The notes under the pieces: model-generated
Seen by the model: only the letters and a program-made list of their open reading frames with translations
Database searches by the model: none
What the model was told of the DNA's origin: nothing
In this document: in pieces, positions 24,902 to 39,240 of the stretch
Numbering within the stretch: the stretch's first letter is position 1
Layout of the letters: each line of letters opens with the position of its first letter
Translations under genes and position numbers: made by a program
Source: Paraspadella gotoi
Taxonomy: Eukaryota > Chaetognatha
Reading direction: 5' to 3'
Assembly (NCBI GenBank): GCA_051294375.1
Contig: CM119264.1
Location: forward strand, 22,593,826-22,657,825
DNA: 64,000 nucleotides

Positions 24902-27900
24902 GTTTCCGAGGCTTCGAGTCCCGATCCAAATTCTCTTAGAGGTCTCTTGTGGATTAAATGAAGATAAGATCGCGTCGAGTTACTTCGTTAGTCTCCGCAT
25001 TTTCCATTTCTTCACGCCCCCTTTCCCCCCCCACTCTTTCATCTTTATCTTGATCTGCTCTCTTTTCCTATAATCAAATTATAACTCTCTTATTCTGTGT
25101 AAAGATCCCGCTATGTCTAAATGATTTTCTACTGGTTATTGGTTATACTCATTTGAAGAACCACGTTCCTCGCCACTTTCCGCGGCGCTTCTACAGATCC
25201 TCATTTCCTCCCATCAATCTCCAGCGCCCCCCCTACCGCGGTCTTCCGCGACCTCGCCTGCATAAACATGTATAGGAATAAGCGATAAATGAATAAACGA
25301 GTTTATTCATGACCGGCCTGAAACCCGCCGGGCTAAGAAGAAAGTCGGTTGTAGCAAATCCGCTATCGGATGGCTAAAGCTATTCTTTTTTTCCTTTCCT
25401 TTCCTTCCTTTTTTTTTTCTTTCTCTTCTTAGCCTAGGCTTCAAGTTTCTTTTTCTCTTCGCATTTTTTATCTAGCAAAGGTTTTTCTCTGGATGTTTGT
25501 TTTCTTTTGCGCGTTTCAAATATTTTGCTTTACTTTAGTTTTTTTTTCAGCCCTCGCTCATTTTACGTTATTTGATTTAGATTTTAGCTCATTCCTGTCA
25601 ATTTCTTGTTGTTTTTAATTCCTACGTAGTTTCATCATCAACCCTCTCCCTCTCATTTCATCCGCCGACTTAATTCCGTCGGCCACCGATTTTGTCGGCT
25701 ATAAACTACGTCGCTTCGTCGGCCAGTAAAAGAATTCGCGCCAGTTTCAGTCGGCTACAACGGCAGGCGATCGCCTGGGGGAATCCCATCCGAAGGCCGA
25801 ACGAGATTCGACCCCGGAATTTCTCTTTCTCTCCGCGGGGTGCAGCACCGCCGCACTGCCGCACCACAGAACCGCCGCAGTGCCTCAGCCACCGCTGCTT
25901 TTCTCGTTCACCCCTGGTGTGGGTTTTCTTTGCCATATTTCGCCACTATGTCTTCCATACTTTGGTACGGAATTGCCAGGCTTCACATCATCAACGAAAT
26001 TGACCCTCTCCTCCCCATTCAAACCCAAAGGCCGCGCCAACTTTCTTCCATTTTTTTTTATCAAGAAGCCTAAAATTTGGCCACGTTTGTTCAGATTTTT
26101 TTTTTTGAGACATTATATCGATCGTTAAGAACCGGAAACCTGATATTTCTTGTTAAAAAAAATAATGTTTCCTTTGATTCTTCATCTTTTGTTTCAAAAT
26201 TAACAATTCTACTAAAAATTTCTTTTCCAACTTTCGCATCTGTTTATAGCTTCATATTGGTTCTTTCCACAAATTATTTTCCCCGATTTTTGTTTTAATT
26301 TCTTTTTTTCCTTTTTTTCCATTAAGCGAAACCATTTTCCGAAGGGCTGGTGATATCCGAAATTGTTTCTCCCACCCGCCCCTCCCCACCCACCTTCCTA
26401 AAAGAATTCAAAAGAGAAAGACGCCATTTTCTTTGCAAACTCGAAAAATCGGAATTTTCTTGGAATCTGATACTTTGTCATTTTTTAACGTTTGTACTAA
26501 GTTGCGATTTACCGTCGAAGTTTTAGCTTTCAGTTTTGTGCGTTTGTAACTCAGAGTCAGATAATCTCTGTTTTACTAACTGGATTGCTTTTTTCTCCGC
26601 AGGTGACAGTTTCGATCCGGCAAAAATATACGCCGCCATCAACGAGCGAATAAACCGCGGGAAATTCAGAGCGGAACGACGACAGCGACACGAGCGGAGG
26701 TGAAAAGAAAATAGGGAAATAGAAAAAGGGTTTTGGAAGGAAGAAAATAGGGAAATAGAAAAAGGGTATTGGAAGGAAGAAAATAGGGAAATAGAAAAAG
26801 GGTATTGGAAGGAAGAATATAGGGAAATAGAAAAAGGTATTGGAAGGAAGAAAATAGGGAATAGAAAAGAGTTTTGGAAGAAAAAATAGGGAATAGAAAA
26901 AGGGTATTGGAAGGAAGAAAATATGGAAATAGAAAAAGGGTATTGGAAGGAAGAAAATAGGAAATAGAAAAAGGGTTTGGAAGGAAGAAATAGGGAATAG
27001 AAAAAGGGTATTGGAAGGAAGAAAATAGGGAAATAGAAAAAGGGTATTGGAAGGAAGAAAATAGGGAAATAGAAAAAGGGTATTGGAAGGAAGAATATAG
27101 GGATATAGAAAAAGGGTATAGGAAGAAGAATATAGGGAAATAGAAAAGGGTATTGGAAGGAAGAATATAGGGAAGAAAAAAGGTATTGGAAGGAAGAAAA
27201 TAGGGAAATAGAAAAAGGGTATTGAAGGAAGAAAATAGGGAATAGAAAAAGGGTATTGGAAGAAGAAAATAGGGAAATAGAAAAAGGGTTTTGGAAGGAA
27301 GAAAATAGGGAAATAGAAAAAGGTTTGGAAAGGAAGAAAATAGGGAAATAGAAAAGGGTATTGGAAGGAAGAAAAAGGGAAATAGAAAAAGGGTATTGGA
27401 AGGAAGAAAATAGGGAAATAGAAAAAGGGTTTTGGAAGAAAAAAATAGGGAAATAGAAAAAGGGTATTGGAAGGAAGAAAATAGGAAAACAGGAGGTGGA
27501 AACTGGAAAGAATGGATTAAAAGAGAAGAAAGAGAAAAAAAGTGGAGAAAATGGTTAAGAGAGAGGGTAATAAAAAGAGTCACAGTCACAAATAGTAGAG
27601 AAACGTCATCCCTGCCTTTCCAACGCCGTAATGATTGATGCTTTTTCTTGATATTAAATCTTTCTTCTCCAGTCGTCATCGTCTCGCTTCTTCTTCCTTA
27701 GCTATTAGTCATCTTTGTTATCATCATCATCGTCATCATCATCATCATCGTCATCATCATCATCCAATTCATTCTCTTACGCGTCGGCAATATTCCCCTC
27801 CGTCTCCTTCTCTCGATCTTCGGCCGATTCAACCGAATTTCTCCCCACGAAACCCGAAGGTCGAAGCTTCGCCCGATTTCCTTTTTGTCATTCGTAACCC

Positions 27901-29328
27901 GAATAATTTCAGGGACATCCGAGATAGAGTAGAAAAATTGGTTCGATGTCATTCAGAATGTCATTTCCTTTGTCATTAAAATAGGCGTCTCTGTTGAACC
28001 TTATAGTGGCGTCAATATCGTTAGTATTAAGATCGATTAAAGATTTATTTCTGTAAAAATATTAGGCAACTTAAATTCGGATATATTCATTTAACGTCAG
28101 AATCGATGACAGAATTTATGTCATCGTCACAATTTTCGTTTGTATCGAACTGACTGTAGGAGTATAGAAATAATTCCAAGCTTTTTACGTACATTTAGAC
28201 CTAAATATTTAAAACATTCCCATTAAATGGCCGAAATAAATATTTGTAGTCCACATCGACGTCTTCGGTCGTCGTTCGTTTAGACATCATTGTCATCTGT
28301 GACATCGTCAGAAATTCACATCCGGCCTTTCACATCCCTTTCCTCAACGTCTCACTTGATAAATGTCAAAATCATCGAGGTTTTTCTTTATTCGCTTTTT
28401 CCGCCTCCGATGCCATCTGACGCAGAAGACGCTCGTTCATGCACCCGACAAAAGCGCCATCTGTTTCCGTCACGACTCCATCGTCGCTCGTGAGAGTGTG
28501 AGAATGAATTCCGTTCCGAAAGAAGACCGGAATGACGCAGACGACGACGACGGTTATGACGACGACGAAGACGACGACGTCGAAGACCATAACAATAACC
28601 GTTGAGAATCAATGAAACCCATGCGGAAATGTCATTGTTAAAATTTTAATTTCTTTCCATTATGGCTTTTTTTTAATCATCATTGCAATGGTGGAATTCT
28701 GCGTCTAAAACCAAACCGTTACCTCGTGTTGGATTCCCGACGCGTTGCTGATGTTTACAAAGAACGATAGCGAGAACAACAACAATTAGGAAGGACTAAG
28801 ATTCCCTAGTTTAAAACCAACACAGATTCCGTTCGTCGACCGCGCGAATGAAAATTCGGGGTCGAAAGACGAAATTGGAAATCAGCTTCTATTTCTCGGA
28901 AAAGGAGGAAACGAATATGATGACTAAGACAACGACAAAGACGACGGCGAAAATGACCCCGACGACAAAGACAACGACGCTGACGAATGCGATTACGAAG
29001 TTGACGGAGGCGTTGTAGAAGATGACCCCGATGACTGCGATTGCAAAGGTGAGTAAAAAAGGAAAAAGACGAAGCTGACGATGACGAAGACGATAACTGG
29101 ATGGAAAGTATGGAATCTGGATAGAGATTGCGCGCAAAGTCCAGCGCTGATCCCTTTTCCGAGTTGGCACGAAAATCGTGAGCCGATCGAATGGGTCTCG
29201 CGACCCTTAACGCAACCGGCGTCGCCCGCGCCATCTGTTCCTTTTGCCCAGTCTATAAACAAGTCTAATCCTCTTTGCTTGTTTTTTTGTTTTTCTTTGT
29301 CTCTCTCTCTCTCTCTGCTTCTCTCCCT

Positions 29329-29380
<52 letters not shown>

Positions 29381-29483
29381 CCTTTCTTTCTATTCGCTTC
29401 TTTCTTTCTTTCTTTTTTTTCTTTTTTATTTTCTCTTTGAATCTCTTTCTTTTTATCTTTCTTCTATCTCTCTTTCTCTCTCT

Positions 29484-29545
<62 letters not shown>

Positions 29546-31145
29546 CCTCATCGGCTCCTCTCTCTCCTCTCGGTCCTGCACCTTCTTCACCCTATCAGCC
29601 CCGAATTCTCGGTTTTTCTCGAATCATATCAGGTCAATATTTATTTTCGCTTTTCCTCGGAATATTTCTTATGATCTGTCACGAAGAATCATTATTACGT
29701 CGTTCCGAGTGAGAATGGCCGTCGAGAACCATTCAGTTTAAGTCTCTAAGAACCGATAAGTTGTGAAACCAAATAAAAGTGGGTCTGTAACAATCACGAT
29801 AATCTTTCGTCACGTTTAATGTTTCAATTGTTCGTCTTACTTTCGGAAACAGGAACGACTGACCTCGCTGGCATAGACGACGTATTTAATCTTTTTTTTT
29901 TTTTATTCTTTCTTTACTTTTTTCCCTTTTCTTTCTTTTTTTATTTGGACGTCTCTTCTTTATTCCTTTCTTTTTAATCTTTCTCCGTCGGTTCCCTTGC
30001 CACCGTTCCAATTCCTCAATAACGATACGGAAAATTCGATTGGGATCTCATAAAAAACTTTTTCTCCGAGTCTCAGCCTAATTTTCACCATCTTTTACGT
30101 ATCCCACTCCCGTCCAAAACCCTGTGCCCACCCGACCCACGCCCCAAAACCCACAGATGGCGGTGGTCAGGCTGCGACCACAACGTCGAATTCGGTTCCA
30201 AGTTTTCCTCTCAGTTTTTGGAGTTGGAATCAGGGGGCGCGAGGGATATTCAGGCGCAAGTCACCAAACACAATGGCCGAGTGGGACGCTTGGTAAGTTA
30301 AAAAATTAAATGCTTGCTAAGCTTGGTTTTGTTGGAACTGATTTATAAAACTTATTACTGATTACGAACGAGAAATGGATGATTTTGACTCCGGAGTTGT
30401 TGATAATGAGCTAAATATTTTTCAGAGTACAATCATTTCAAATACTAAATTAACAAGTTTGAGCAAACAATGTCGGATCTGCCCACGTCCGTCCGTCCGT
30501 CCGTCCGTCCGTCCGTCCGTCCCACCTTAGTAAAAAGCACCAATTAGCAATTACTCGTGATTGGATGGATGGATTGGAATGAAATTTTGTGTGTGGGTAG
30601 GGAAGTGTGTGATTGAGCTGGATAAATGGAAAAAACAAAAAAAATTCACTATTTGAACTATTCATGAGGGATGGGGCGATTGACTTGAAATTTTGTATTT
30701 GGGTAGAAAAGTATGTGATTAAACTGGAAATCAAGTTTCGATGGAATCGTTTGAGTGGAATAAACAAAGAACCTGTTTCACTAATTGATTATGCTTCTTT
30801 TTCTTTTTATATCAAATGTAAATACAAGATGTATTAATTAAACAAATAAATAATCAGTTAATTAATAAATTAGTCAATTAATTAATCAATAATTAATTAT
30901 CAGTCAATTAATCAATCAAAACAACATTTTGGATCAAATTAATTAATTTCCTAATTAATTAAATAATTAACTTGAATATATAAATTATTAATTAATTAAA
31001 TAATAAATTAACTTAAATTAATTAATAATTAATTAATAATAATAATGATCGTGGGCAGATCCGACATTGTTTGCTCAAACTTGTTCTTTCTCCGTCTTTC
31101 TCCCAGAGAGACAAAAATAGAGAGATGAAGACAGAAAACGACAGA

Positions 31146-31189
<44 letters not shown>

Positions 31190-31875
31190 TCATCGTCTCC
31201 CACGAAGGGAACTTCCGCCTGAGATGAGGAGTCGACGCGTCTCTTCGCTCTTTTGTGTCCCACGCGAAAAACTGGGCGATGACGTGATTCGTCCAATGAC
31301 GTGAATCGGGCAATGACGTCAAACGGACAATCTCATTAATCGGGCAATGATGTTAATTGACCAATTGACGTCAATTTTGCAATGATGTCATTCGGGCAAT
31401 GATGTCAATTGTGCAATGACGTCAATCAGGCAATGACGTCAATCGGACAGTCACATAGAAGGGACTATGACGTCAAAGACGTTGATATGGCATAATATTA
31501 TTTAGACATCAATGAGGCAAGGTCACTCATGACATGAGGCTGCCACATCCATGTGATGACATTAATAATATAATGACATTGATGAAGTAACAAATTGGCA
31601 TTGAATTGGTAAAAATGAGTATGTCATCGCGATGTTTTCGAGGCATCAAAGTTAATCTCCCAATGTCAATGATGTCAAATTGTCAAATGTAGCAGTAATT
31701 ATCAGATTTAAACGCTATCATTGATCTAACATTCTAACAACGACGCAGAGCAATGACCTCACGCAAACTATAACCTTACAGCGCAAAAGTAACATTTGAA
31801 GCCATCGTTATTAAGTGACCCCCCACGTTTCGACCCGACTCGTCAAGAAGTGACTCCGTTCTCGTGCCAACTCAT

Positions 31876-31928
<53 letters not shown>

Positions 31929-33818
31929 CCGTTGAAATCGAATCGCGTTTCGTCACAAAAAATCGACAAGAAATGATATGAGAATCCGATAAGAAGGAAG
32001 CCTCACGAAGCCAGCGTAACGAATCGGAAATGAAAGGTGGCGTTGTGGCGGGGAGAGGTCGACGAGAGGGAAGTGTGAAAGTGGGTAAGGAGGGCGGGTG
32101 AGTGGTACGATGGGTGAGTGAGTATTGACAAATGGAAGAGGGAGAAAAGTGTCAGAAAGAGGTATAAACATGGGCCGTCTTTTCTGAAAGCGCTCAATGT
32201 CAACTTAAATTAGGAATTAAAACACTTTTTAAGTTTAAAAATTAACTTATGGATAAAGGTTCAAGGTTTTTGTTTATAGATTTAGTTAGGGATTAAGATT
32301 AGGGTAAGGATTAAGTTATAGGATTAGGATTAAGATTAAGGGTAAGGAGTAGCTTATAGAGTTAGGATTAAGATTAGGGGTAAGGATTAGGTTATATTGT
32401 AAGATTATGGGTAAGGATTAGGTTATATTGTAAGATTAGGGCTAAGGATTCGGGGTAAGGATTAGTTAATAAGGTTAGCAGATAAAGTTAAGGATTATGG
32501 TAATGAATAAGGGATTGCAATTCGGGATTAAATTTAAGAATTAGAATAAGAATAAAACTAAGGATTAGAATAAATATTTAAAAAAAGATTAAATATAAAT
32601 ATTAAGGTTAAAATTAAGTTCAAGGATTAGGAACAAAAATGGGGAGCTTTCGGAAAATAACGCCGGACTGCGGTGAACGGTGATGGTTTTTGTGTGGTGG
32701 AGATCAAGATCAATTCCATCGGGCAAGTGAGAGTTGGTCGAAACAAGATGGCGTAGTAATTAGTAATGAGTAATGAGTAATTAGTAATTAGTAAATGTGA
32801 GAAGTTTGAATGAACGGAAGAATCACAAATCGTGATATAAATTAAACGCCGTGTCATTGAGTTAAGAAAGTCGAGAAATGACAGTCGGCAAAAATGGGCA
32901 AATGAGAAAGAAAAGGAGGCGAAGGCTACAAATGGGGAAAACGTCAGGAATGACAAGTAAGAAGCGAGAAGCGACTCCAAAACAGAGGAGAAACCAAGAT
33001 TCGCGGGATTAAAGTCAAAAAGAGCGGAAAAGTGATGCAGCTGCGAAACAGAGGCCGGACGAAAATATGGCGGCCGCCCAAACTTTTTTCCCCTTTCTCG
33101 AGAAATTCTTATCCGAAATCCTAATGGTTTATGTCAAATGTNNNNNNNNNNNNNNNNNNNNNNNNNNNNNNNNNNNNNNNNNNNNNNNNNNNNNNNNNNN
33201 NNNNNNNNNNNNNNNNNNNNNNNNNNNNNNNNNNNNNNNNNNNNNNNNNNNNNNNNNNNNNNNNNNNNNNNNNNNNNNNNNNNNNNNNNNNNNNNNNNNN
33301 NNNNNNNNNNNNNNNNNNNNNNNNNNNNNNNNNNNNNNNNNNNNNNNNNNNNNNNNNNNNNNNNNNNNNNNNNNNNNNNNNNNNNNNNNNNNNNNNNNNN
33401 NNNNNNNNNNNNNNNNNNNNNNNNNNNNNNNNNNNNNNNNNNNNNNNNNNNNNNNNNNNNNNNNNNNNNNNNNNNNNNNNNNNNNNNNNNNNNNNNNNNN
33501 NNNNNNNNNNNNNNNNNNNNNNNNNNNNNNNNNNNNNNNNNNNNNNNNNNNNNNNNNNNNNNNNNNNNNNNNNNNNNNNNNNNNNNNNNNNNNNNNNNNN
33601 NNNNNNNNNNNNNNNNNNNNNNNNNNNNNNNNNNNNNNNNNNNNNNNNNNNNNNNNNNNNNNNNNNNNNNNNNNNNNNNNNNNNNNNNNNNNNNNNNNNN
33701 NNNNNNNNNNNNNNNNNNNNNNNNNNNNNNNNNNNNNNNNNNNNNNNNNNNNNNNNNNNNNNNNNNNNNNNNNNNNNNNNNNNNNNNNNNNNNNNNNNNN
33801 NNNNNNNNNNNNNNNNNN

Positions 33819-33849
<31 letters not shown>

Positions 33850-34228
33850 TGATGGATGAAAACGCGGAAAGCGTAAAAGAAATTTGAATTTGAATTCAAG
33901 AATTTCTTTTCTCACCGAATGATGATTTGTGAAAGGACTCGTGAAAAACGTGAGATTCACGACGTGGCCGTCCGACTTTGATTCACGACGGCCACCGGCG
34001 ATGAAGGCGACGGAAACGCGTGGGTTGGGAGGGAAGACGCTGGTGGTGGAGAGAGGAAGCTGGAGGGGGAACAGCGAGGAACAATCAAACACAGAGAGAA
34101 GATTCTCACAGAAGAATCGATAGCAAAAGCTTAAAGTCTTTTTAACTAGTTAAGAAATCAGGATGTGGACGAACTGATTATGAGCTCAAATCTCAAAAAC
34201 TAACAAATATCTCTCTCTCTCTCTCTCT

Positions 34229-34265
<37 letters not shown>

Positions 34266-35233
34266 CTTCATTATCGAAATATCCGCGAAACTGAGATCCT
34301 TTCATTAAAATTATTCTTGCGAAAAATAATCAAGCGGGCGACATTATTGATGACAAAGACGACAACGAAGAAGACATAATCACGAGTGAATGACAAGACA
34401 TAATTGATGACAAAGCAGACAGCGAAGAAGACATAATCAAGAGTGAATGACAAATTGTCCCCGACTAAGATTTTGTTTTTCCCCGAGGAAAAAAACAAGA
34501 AAGCAAGGAATAAGAATCTGAATCGGCCGAGTTTATGAATTTCGCATCAGTTTTTATGCAGAATTTTTCAGTCGAGGCTTAGTACATTCGAGCAAGAGTA
34601 ATTTTAATGTAGGTAAATTAGAAATTTAAATCATTTGATATTTTTGATTTCTGGTTTGTTTGTTTTTTTATTTTCAACGTTACTCTGTAGTCGGGCATTG
34701 CCTAGGTTCACCCCGCCTATAAGCATGACACCTTCAGTCCTGACCCGGTGGCTCATTGAGTAAAGCCATCAGCTCATGACCACTTGGTACCGGGTTCAAT
34801 CCCAATCCGGTACCTACCCTGCGGGAAGCGTGAGGACGGCCGTAAGCCGCCTTGGGGGCGTGGCAATCCCTCAAGCCTGGTTCCAAGCCCAGGACCCGTT
34901 CCATAGCTACTAAAGGGGGTTATAGAAGTTACGGATAGTCATCTTCAGCCCACTTAGCGCCTTATCCACAACTCTCCTGTAATACTAAAAAGACATTCTG
35001 TACCAAACAACAAAAATACATTAGAAATTAGGATTTTATATCAAATCTATGAAAGCGTTTTTTTAGACTTATAAATTTTGCTTTTTTTTTTTTTTTAATC
35101 ATAAAACGTACTTTTACACAATTGTGCGTTTTAACCAGATATTCACAGTTTTTCAAGTATTTTTCTGAAGTGAAAAATTGAAATTGGAGTTGACTATTTC
35201 TTATACCCTGGAGCGTTGTCAGCTAAGCACACA

Positions 35234-35270
<37 letters not shown>

Positions 35271-38200
35271 TTTTTATCCTTTGCCTCTGATCCGCGTTCG
35301 TTACCCACGCTGCGTTTGTTTGTTTTCGTTCAGTTGTTCAGTTTTTATTAGCAAATGGCAATTGAACTAGAAGAACGTTACAGAGCGCGACTTGAGAAGA
35401 GGGCGTGGCCCGGAGGGCGTGCCCTCGATGTCGCGAGTGACGCCTGACGAGAACAAAACAAAATCGGAAAGTCAATGAAGTGAAACCGCGAAATGTATCA
35501 ACCGATGCTGAATTCGTTTAAAAATCCCGAGAAGTGAAAAGCTGAGAAGTGAGAAAAAAAACGATCAGAAATTCTCTCTCTCTTTTCCTTTTCGATAATT
35601 TTCTAACTATTATTTTGATTAAAAATTAAAATGAAATAACGTGTTAGAAATTATCCATAATAATATTTTCACGGTTTCACGAAAATGTTTACAAATTGAA
35701 GGCATTCGCTCACCTTTCGACTTTTTCACACGAAACGACATGAATCAATGTAAAATTTACAAAATGTACATTTGCTTTTCTGGCGTACTACTACGAAAGT
35801 TCACTCACGATATAACTGACATCAATCGACCATTTCAAAGATTCTTGTGGTGAATTCACGGGATCGCCAACTTCTTCTAGACGGTGTCAAAGGCGTGAAG
35901 TCTTCTTCTTCGTCGATTAAGTTAATATTTAAGATAAAAATGGAATACTTGTTTGATAACTACCGAAGTGGTGAAAACCTCTTGTGCATAGTCATTGGAT
36001 GAAAGCACCCGTGATCGAATCCGGGAATTCATTATTTTGTTTATTGAAATAAAGTGTTTGTAATTATGTAAAACTTTGAAGAAGAGTTTATTTATAATTG
36101 GAATTAGGCCAATTTGGAAGGCAAAGAGTCCGGGATCGAATCCCACATTCTAACTTGCACGTTGCACAAAATTTTTCCAAAAGGAGCAAAACAATATCTT
36201 TTTTGTTTAAAATTGGTAAAAATTTATCTTAAGGAATAGAAACAATCTTGTTTTACAAGTTTAATCACGGATGATTTAACGAAAAGTCTCCGAAACCTGT
36301 CAAAAATCCCCCAAAACATGACCTTCCCCACAATTCCTCGTCTTTTGTTTGTTTTGGATTCCCGCGAAGAAACCGAAGAAACCCGACAGAGGTCGCAAGG
36401 ACTCATTTCACAAAAACTCTATTTTTTTTTCCTTTCTTCCTCTTCCATTTAATTTATCTCCTTTTCTTGCTCTTTACCCTTTTTCCGTTTCTCTGTGTTC
36501 TGTCACGATTGCCGCGTTTTCTCTCTGTTTTTGACTTGCTTGGGTTTTCTTCCTTGTGGTCTTTTAAATCGTATTCATTTTCTGTATATTTTTCTGTATT
36601 TATTTTATTGCAGAAAAATACTTGTTTATCTCGATATAACCAATAACCAATCCATAGCTCGAGTACATTCCTTCAAACCCCTTGACCCTTTCCTTCTCCT
36701 TCACCGCCTCCGGAATATTCTTTTCCAGTCTATTTTTCTTTCTCATTTTTCACGTTGTTCTTTTTTTTTCTGTTTGTCCTTTCTCTTTTCTTAATTCTTT
36801 TTTCTCGTCTGTTTGCGAATCTCGCTTCCGCATGTGTCAAGTCTTCCGTTTTCGATTTCGCAAGCATACATTCATTTATATTCATACAAAAACACTATAA
36901 AACAAAATGCTTAGTTTTATGTATTATTTGTGTTACATTTCATTTCACAAATCATAATTATTAGTATAACAACGAAATAATCGTTGTTAATAAAAGTAAA
37001 TTTCATGATTTTTTTGTTATCGCTCGTTCNNNNNNNNNNNNNNNNNNNNNNNNNTGTGACTTCTGCCAAACATCAACGTTTCCGGATTTGATGTTTTTTC
37101 CATTCCTTTGTATGCATATATAACCGGTTTTGATAATATACTTTATTTATGACAGATGAATGTTTTTGAGTTAATTAAATGTTTTTAAATGTAGCCTACG
37201 TTAGGATGTTCATGACTTTTCTTAAACTGTGAACGATTGTTTATTTAACTTCGAACTCACGCGAAATGCAAAAAATTCATCGTTTGGAAATCGCTTTTAC
37301 TCAGGTTGAAAATCACGCTTTGAACGTATGTCAGGATGTCCACTGTGACTCCCCTTATTCTTCTCCTCTTCCCTTTCCTCCTTCTCTTTCTCCTGATTAC
37401 CCGTATTCCTCTCTTTAGTTTAAATATTAGTTGGAACACTAAATAAAATGTCACTTTTTTTTTCTCTTCCTACTTTTAATCTCTAAAACTGATTGAGCTC
37501 GCTTTATTCTCTGAACGCGATTGCTTGTTTCCTCCATCCTCCCCCTTCTCATCCCCCCCCTCCTCTACCCCCTCTCACCCCTCCGCCTCACCCCTCACCC
37601 CGCTCACCCACGCTCCCAATAGCTTCAGTGTTTGTTTCTCTTATTTTCTCTAGTTTTTTATTGCGCCACCTTCTCACTCTTGCCTCTTTTTACGGTTCCA
37701 CCCTCTTTTCTACACATCTATTCTTAGGAAAAAGCATAACAGATAATTGTGAAAAGTTCATTAATTAAGCTGATAGAAAAATGCTACAAAACATGAGTAG
37801 AAATATTCTTTTATAGGTGCTCCTCGTTTGGCATCGGATTTCTGCCTACAGTTTTTTTAGGTACATTGCTCTTCTGTTTACAGCAAATTGATGGTACTTG
37901 ACAGTCGATATGCTTTTTCCATGACCTTTTGTTATTTGTAAGCGTATGTAGGAGACTTTGTTTTGCCATGGTTACTTCTAACATGATTTTACGCTTAACG
38001 AAGAATTGGAAGATAATATACTGAAAAAAATGATTGATCTAGATTAATTGAAGAACATTCCTTTAATATTTTTTAAAGCGAACAATGTTTTCGACTAAAT
38101 ATCCTTCTACAATACTGTATAACAAATTGTCTTGTTCCAGCCAACTTCCCCTTTACTTGTCCTACTTACTACTCTATTTTTCTAGCCCTGCTGCTTTCCT

Positions 38201-39208
38201 TTCCTTCAACCTTGGCTCCTTCTTCCTTTCCTCCTTACCCCTTCGCTACCTATGTCACTCTCCTTCCTTCACTTTCTTTCCTCCTTCTTCTTCCTTTCTT
38301 TTCTTATTTCCTATTAATTTTCTATTTTCTTTTCCTTCCCCTCATCTTACTCCGTCTTTTTTGACCTCAAAGGACTTTTATTCTTCAGTGTCCTCGTCAT
38401 TGTTCGTCGTCGTTATGCTCCATTTGCTCGTTATATGTTTCCCGATCTCTCTCTCTCTCGTCTATCTCTCTCTTCGTCGTCTCCTCCTCTTCTCTCTCTC
38501 TCCTCCTTCCTCTCTCTGTCTCTCTCGTCTCTCTTCTCTCTCTCTCTCTCTCTCTTCTCACGCTCGTTTCCACAGCAGCTTTCACACCAGCTTGAGAAGC
38601 AGGAATCCCCACCAGGCGGCGTGGGACGCAACAACTCTATGGAAGTTCGAACTAGAGATTTAAAGCCACCGGCAGCGCGCTGCCCACGCATAGCGACGCC
38701 CGCGAATTAACACCGGCTTTTCCCGTCTCGCGATGCTGCCTCGCTACGCAGGTTTCTCGTTTTATTGTGTTTTTGTTGCGTTTCCTTTGTTTTACTTGAA
38801 GTTAATGGTCCGGCAAAATTGAGGAGGAGAAGAGAGAGAAGAGAGAGAGGAGAGAGGAGAGAGAGATTGAGGAGAATCCTCTACTAAAAATGTGATATAC
38901 TTTTTTCCTAGATGGTACTTTCCATTCCTACTTATCTACCCCTATTCCTACTTCTGTTCCTACCTTACTAGGGCTTATTTTCATCCCTCTCTTTCTTCTT
39001 CCACCTTGCCTTCCTTCCTCTCTTCCTCCTAACCTTTCTATGTCACTTCCTCCTTCTCTTCCTCCTTCTCTTCCTCTCTTTTTTCTATTATCCTTTCATC
39101 TTTCTTTCCTTCCCTCATCTTCTCCGTCTTTTGACCTCAAAGGACTTTTTAGTGTTCAGTGTCCTTCGTCATTGTCGTCGTCGTTATTCTCCTGCTCGGT
39201 TATGTTCC

Positions 39209-39240
<32 letters not shown>

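Noticed and set aside
26666-27679. A 337-codon minus-strand open frame
   Set aside because: It is generated by the 37-bp purine repeat; the plus-strand Wnt10 exon at 26603-26699 overlaps its end.
28890-29048. Possible acidic exon ending DCDCK before GTGAGT in the Wnt10 intron
   Set aside because: It has an in-frame stop, no acceptor, and a phase-1 end that does not fit the neighbouring Wnt10 exons; GAC repeats explain the Asp content.
33067-34092. Long frames across the 677-N gap
   Set aside because: They consist almost entirely of undetermined bases.
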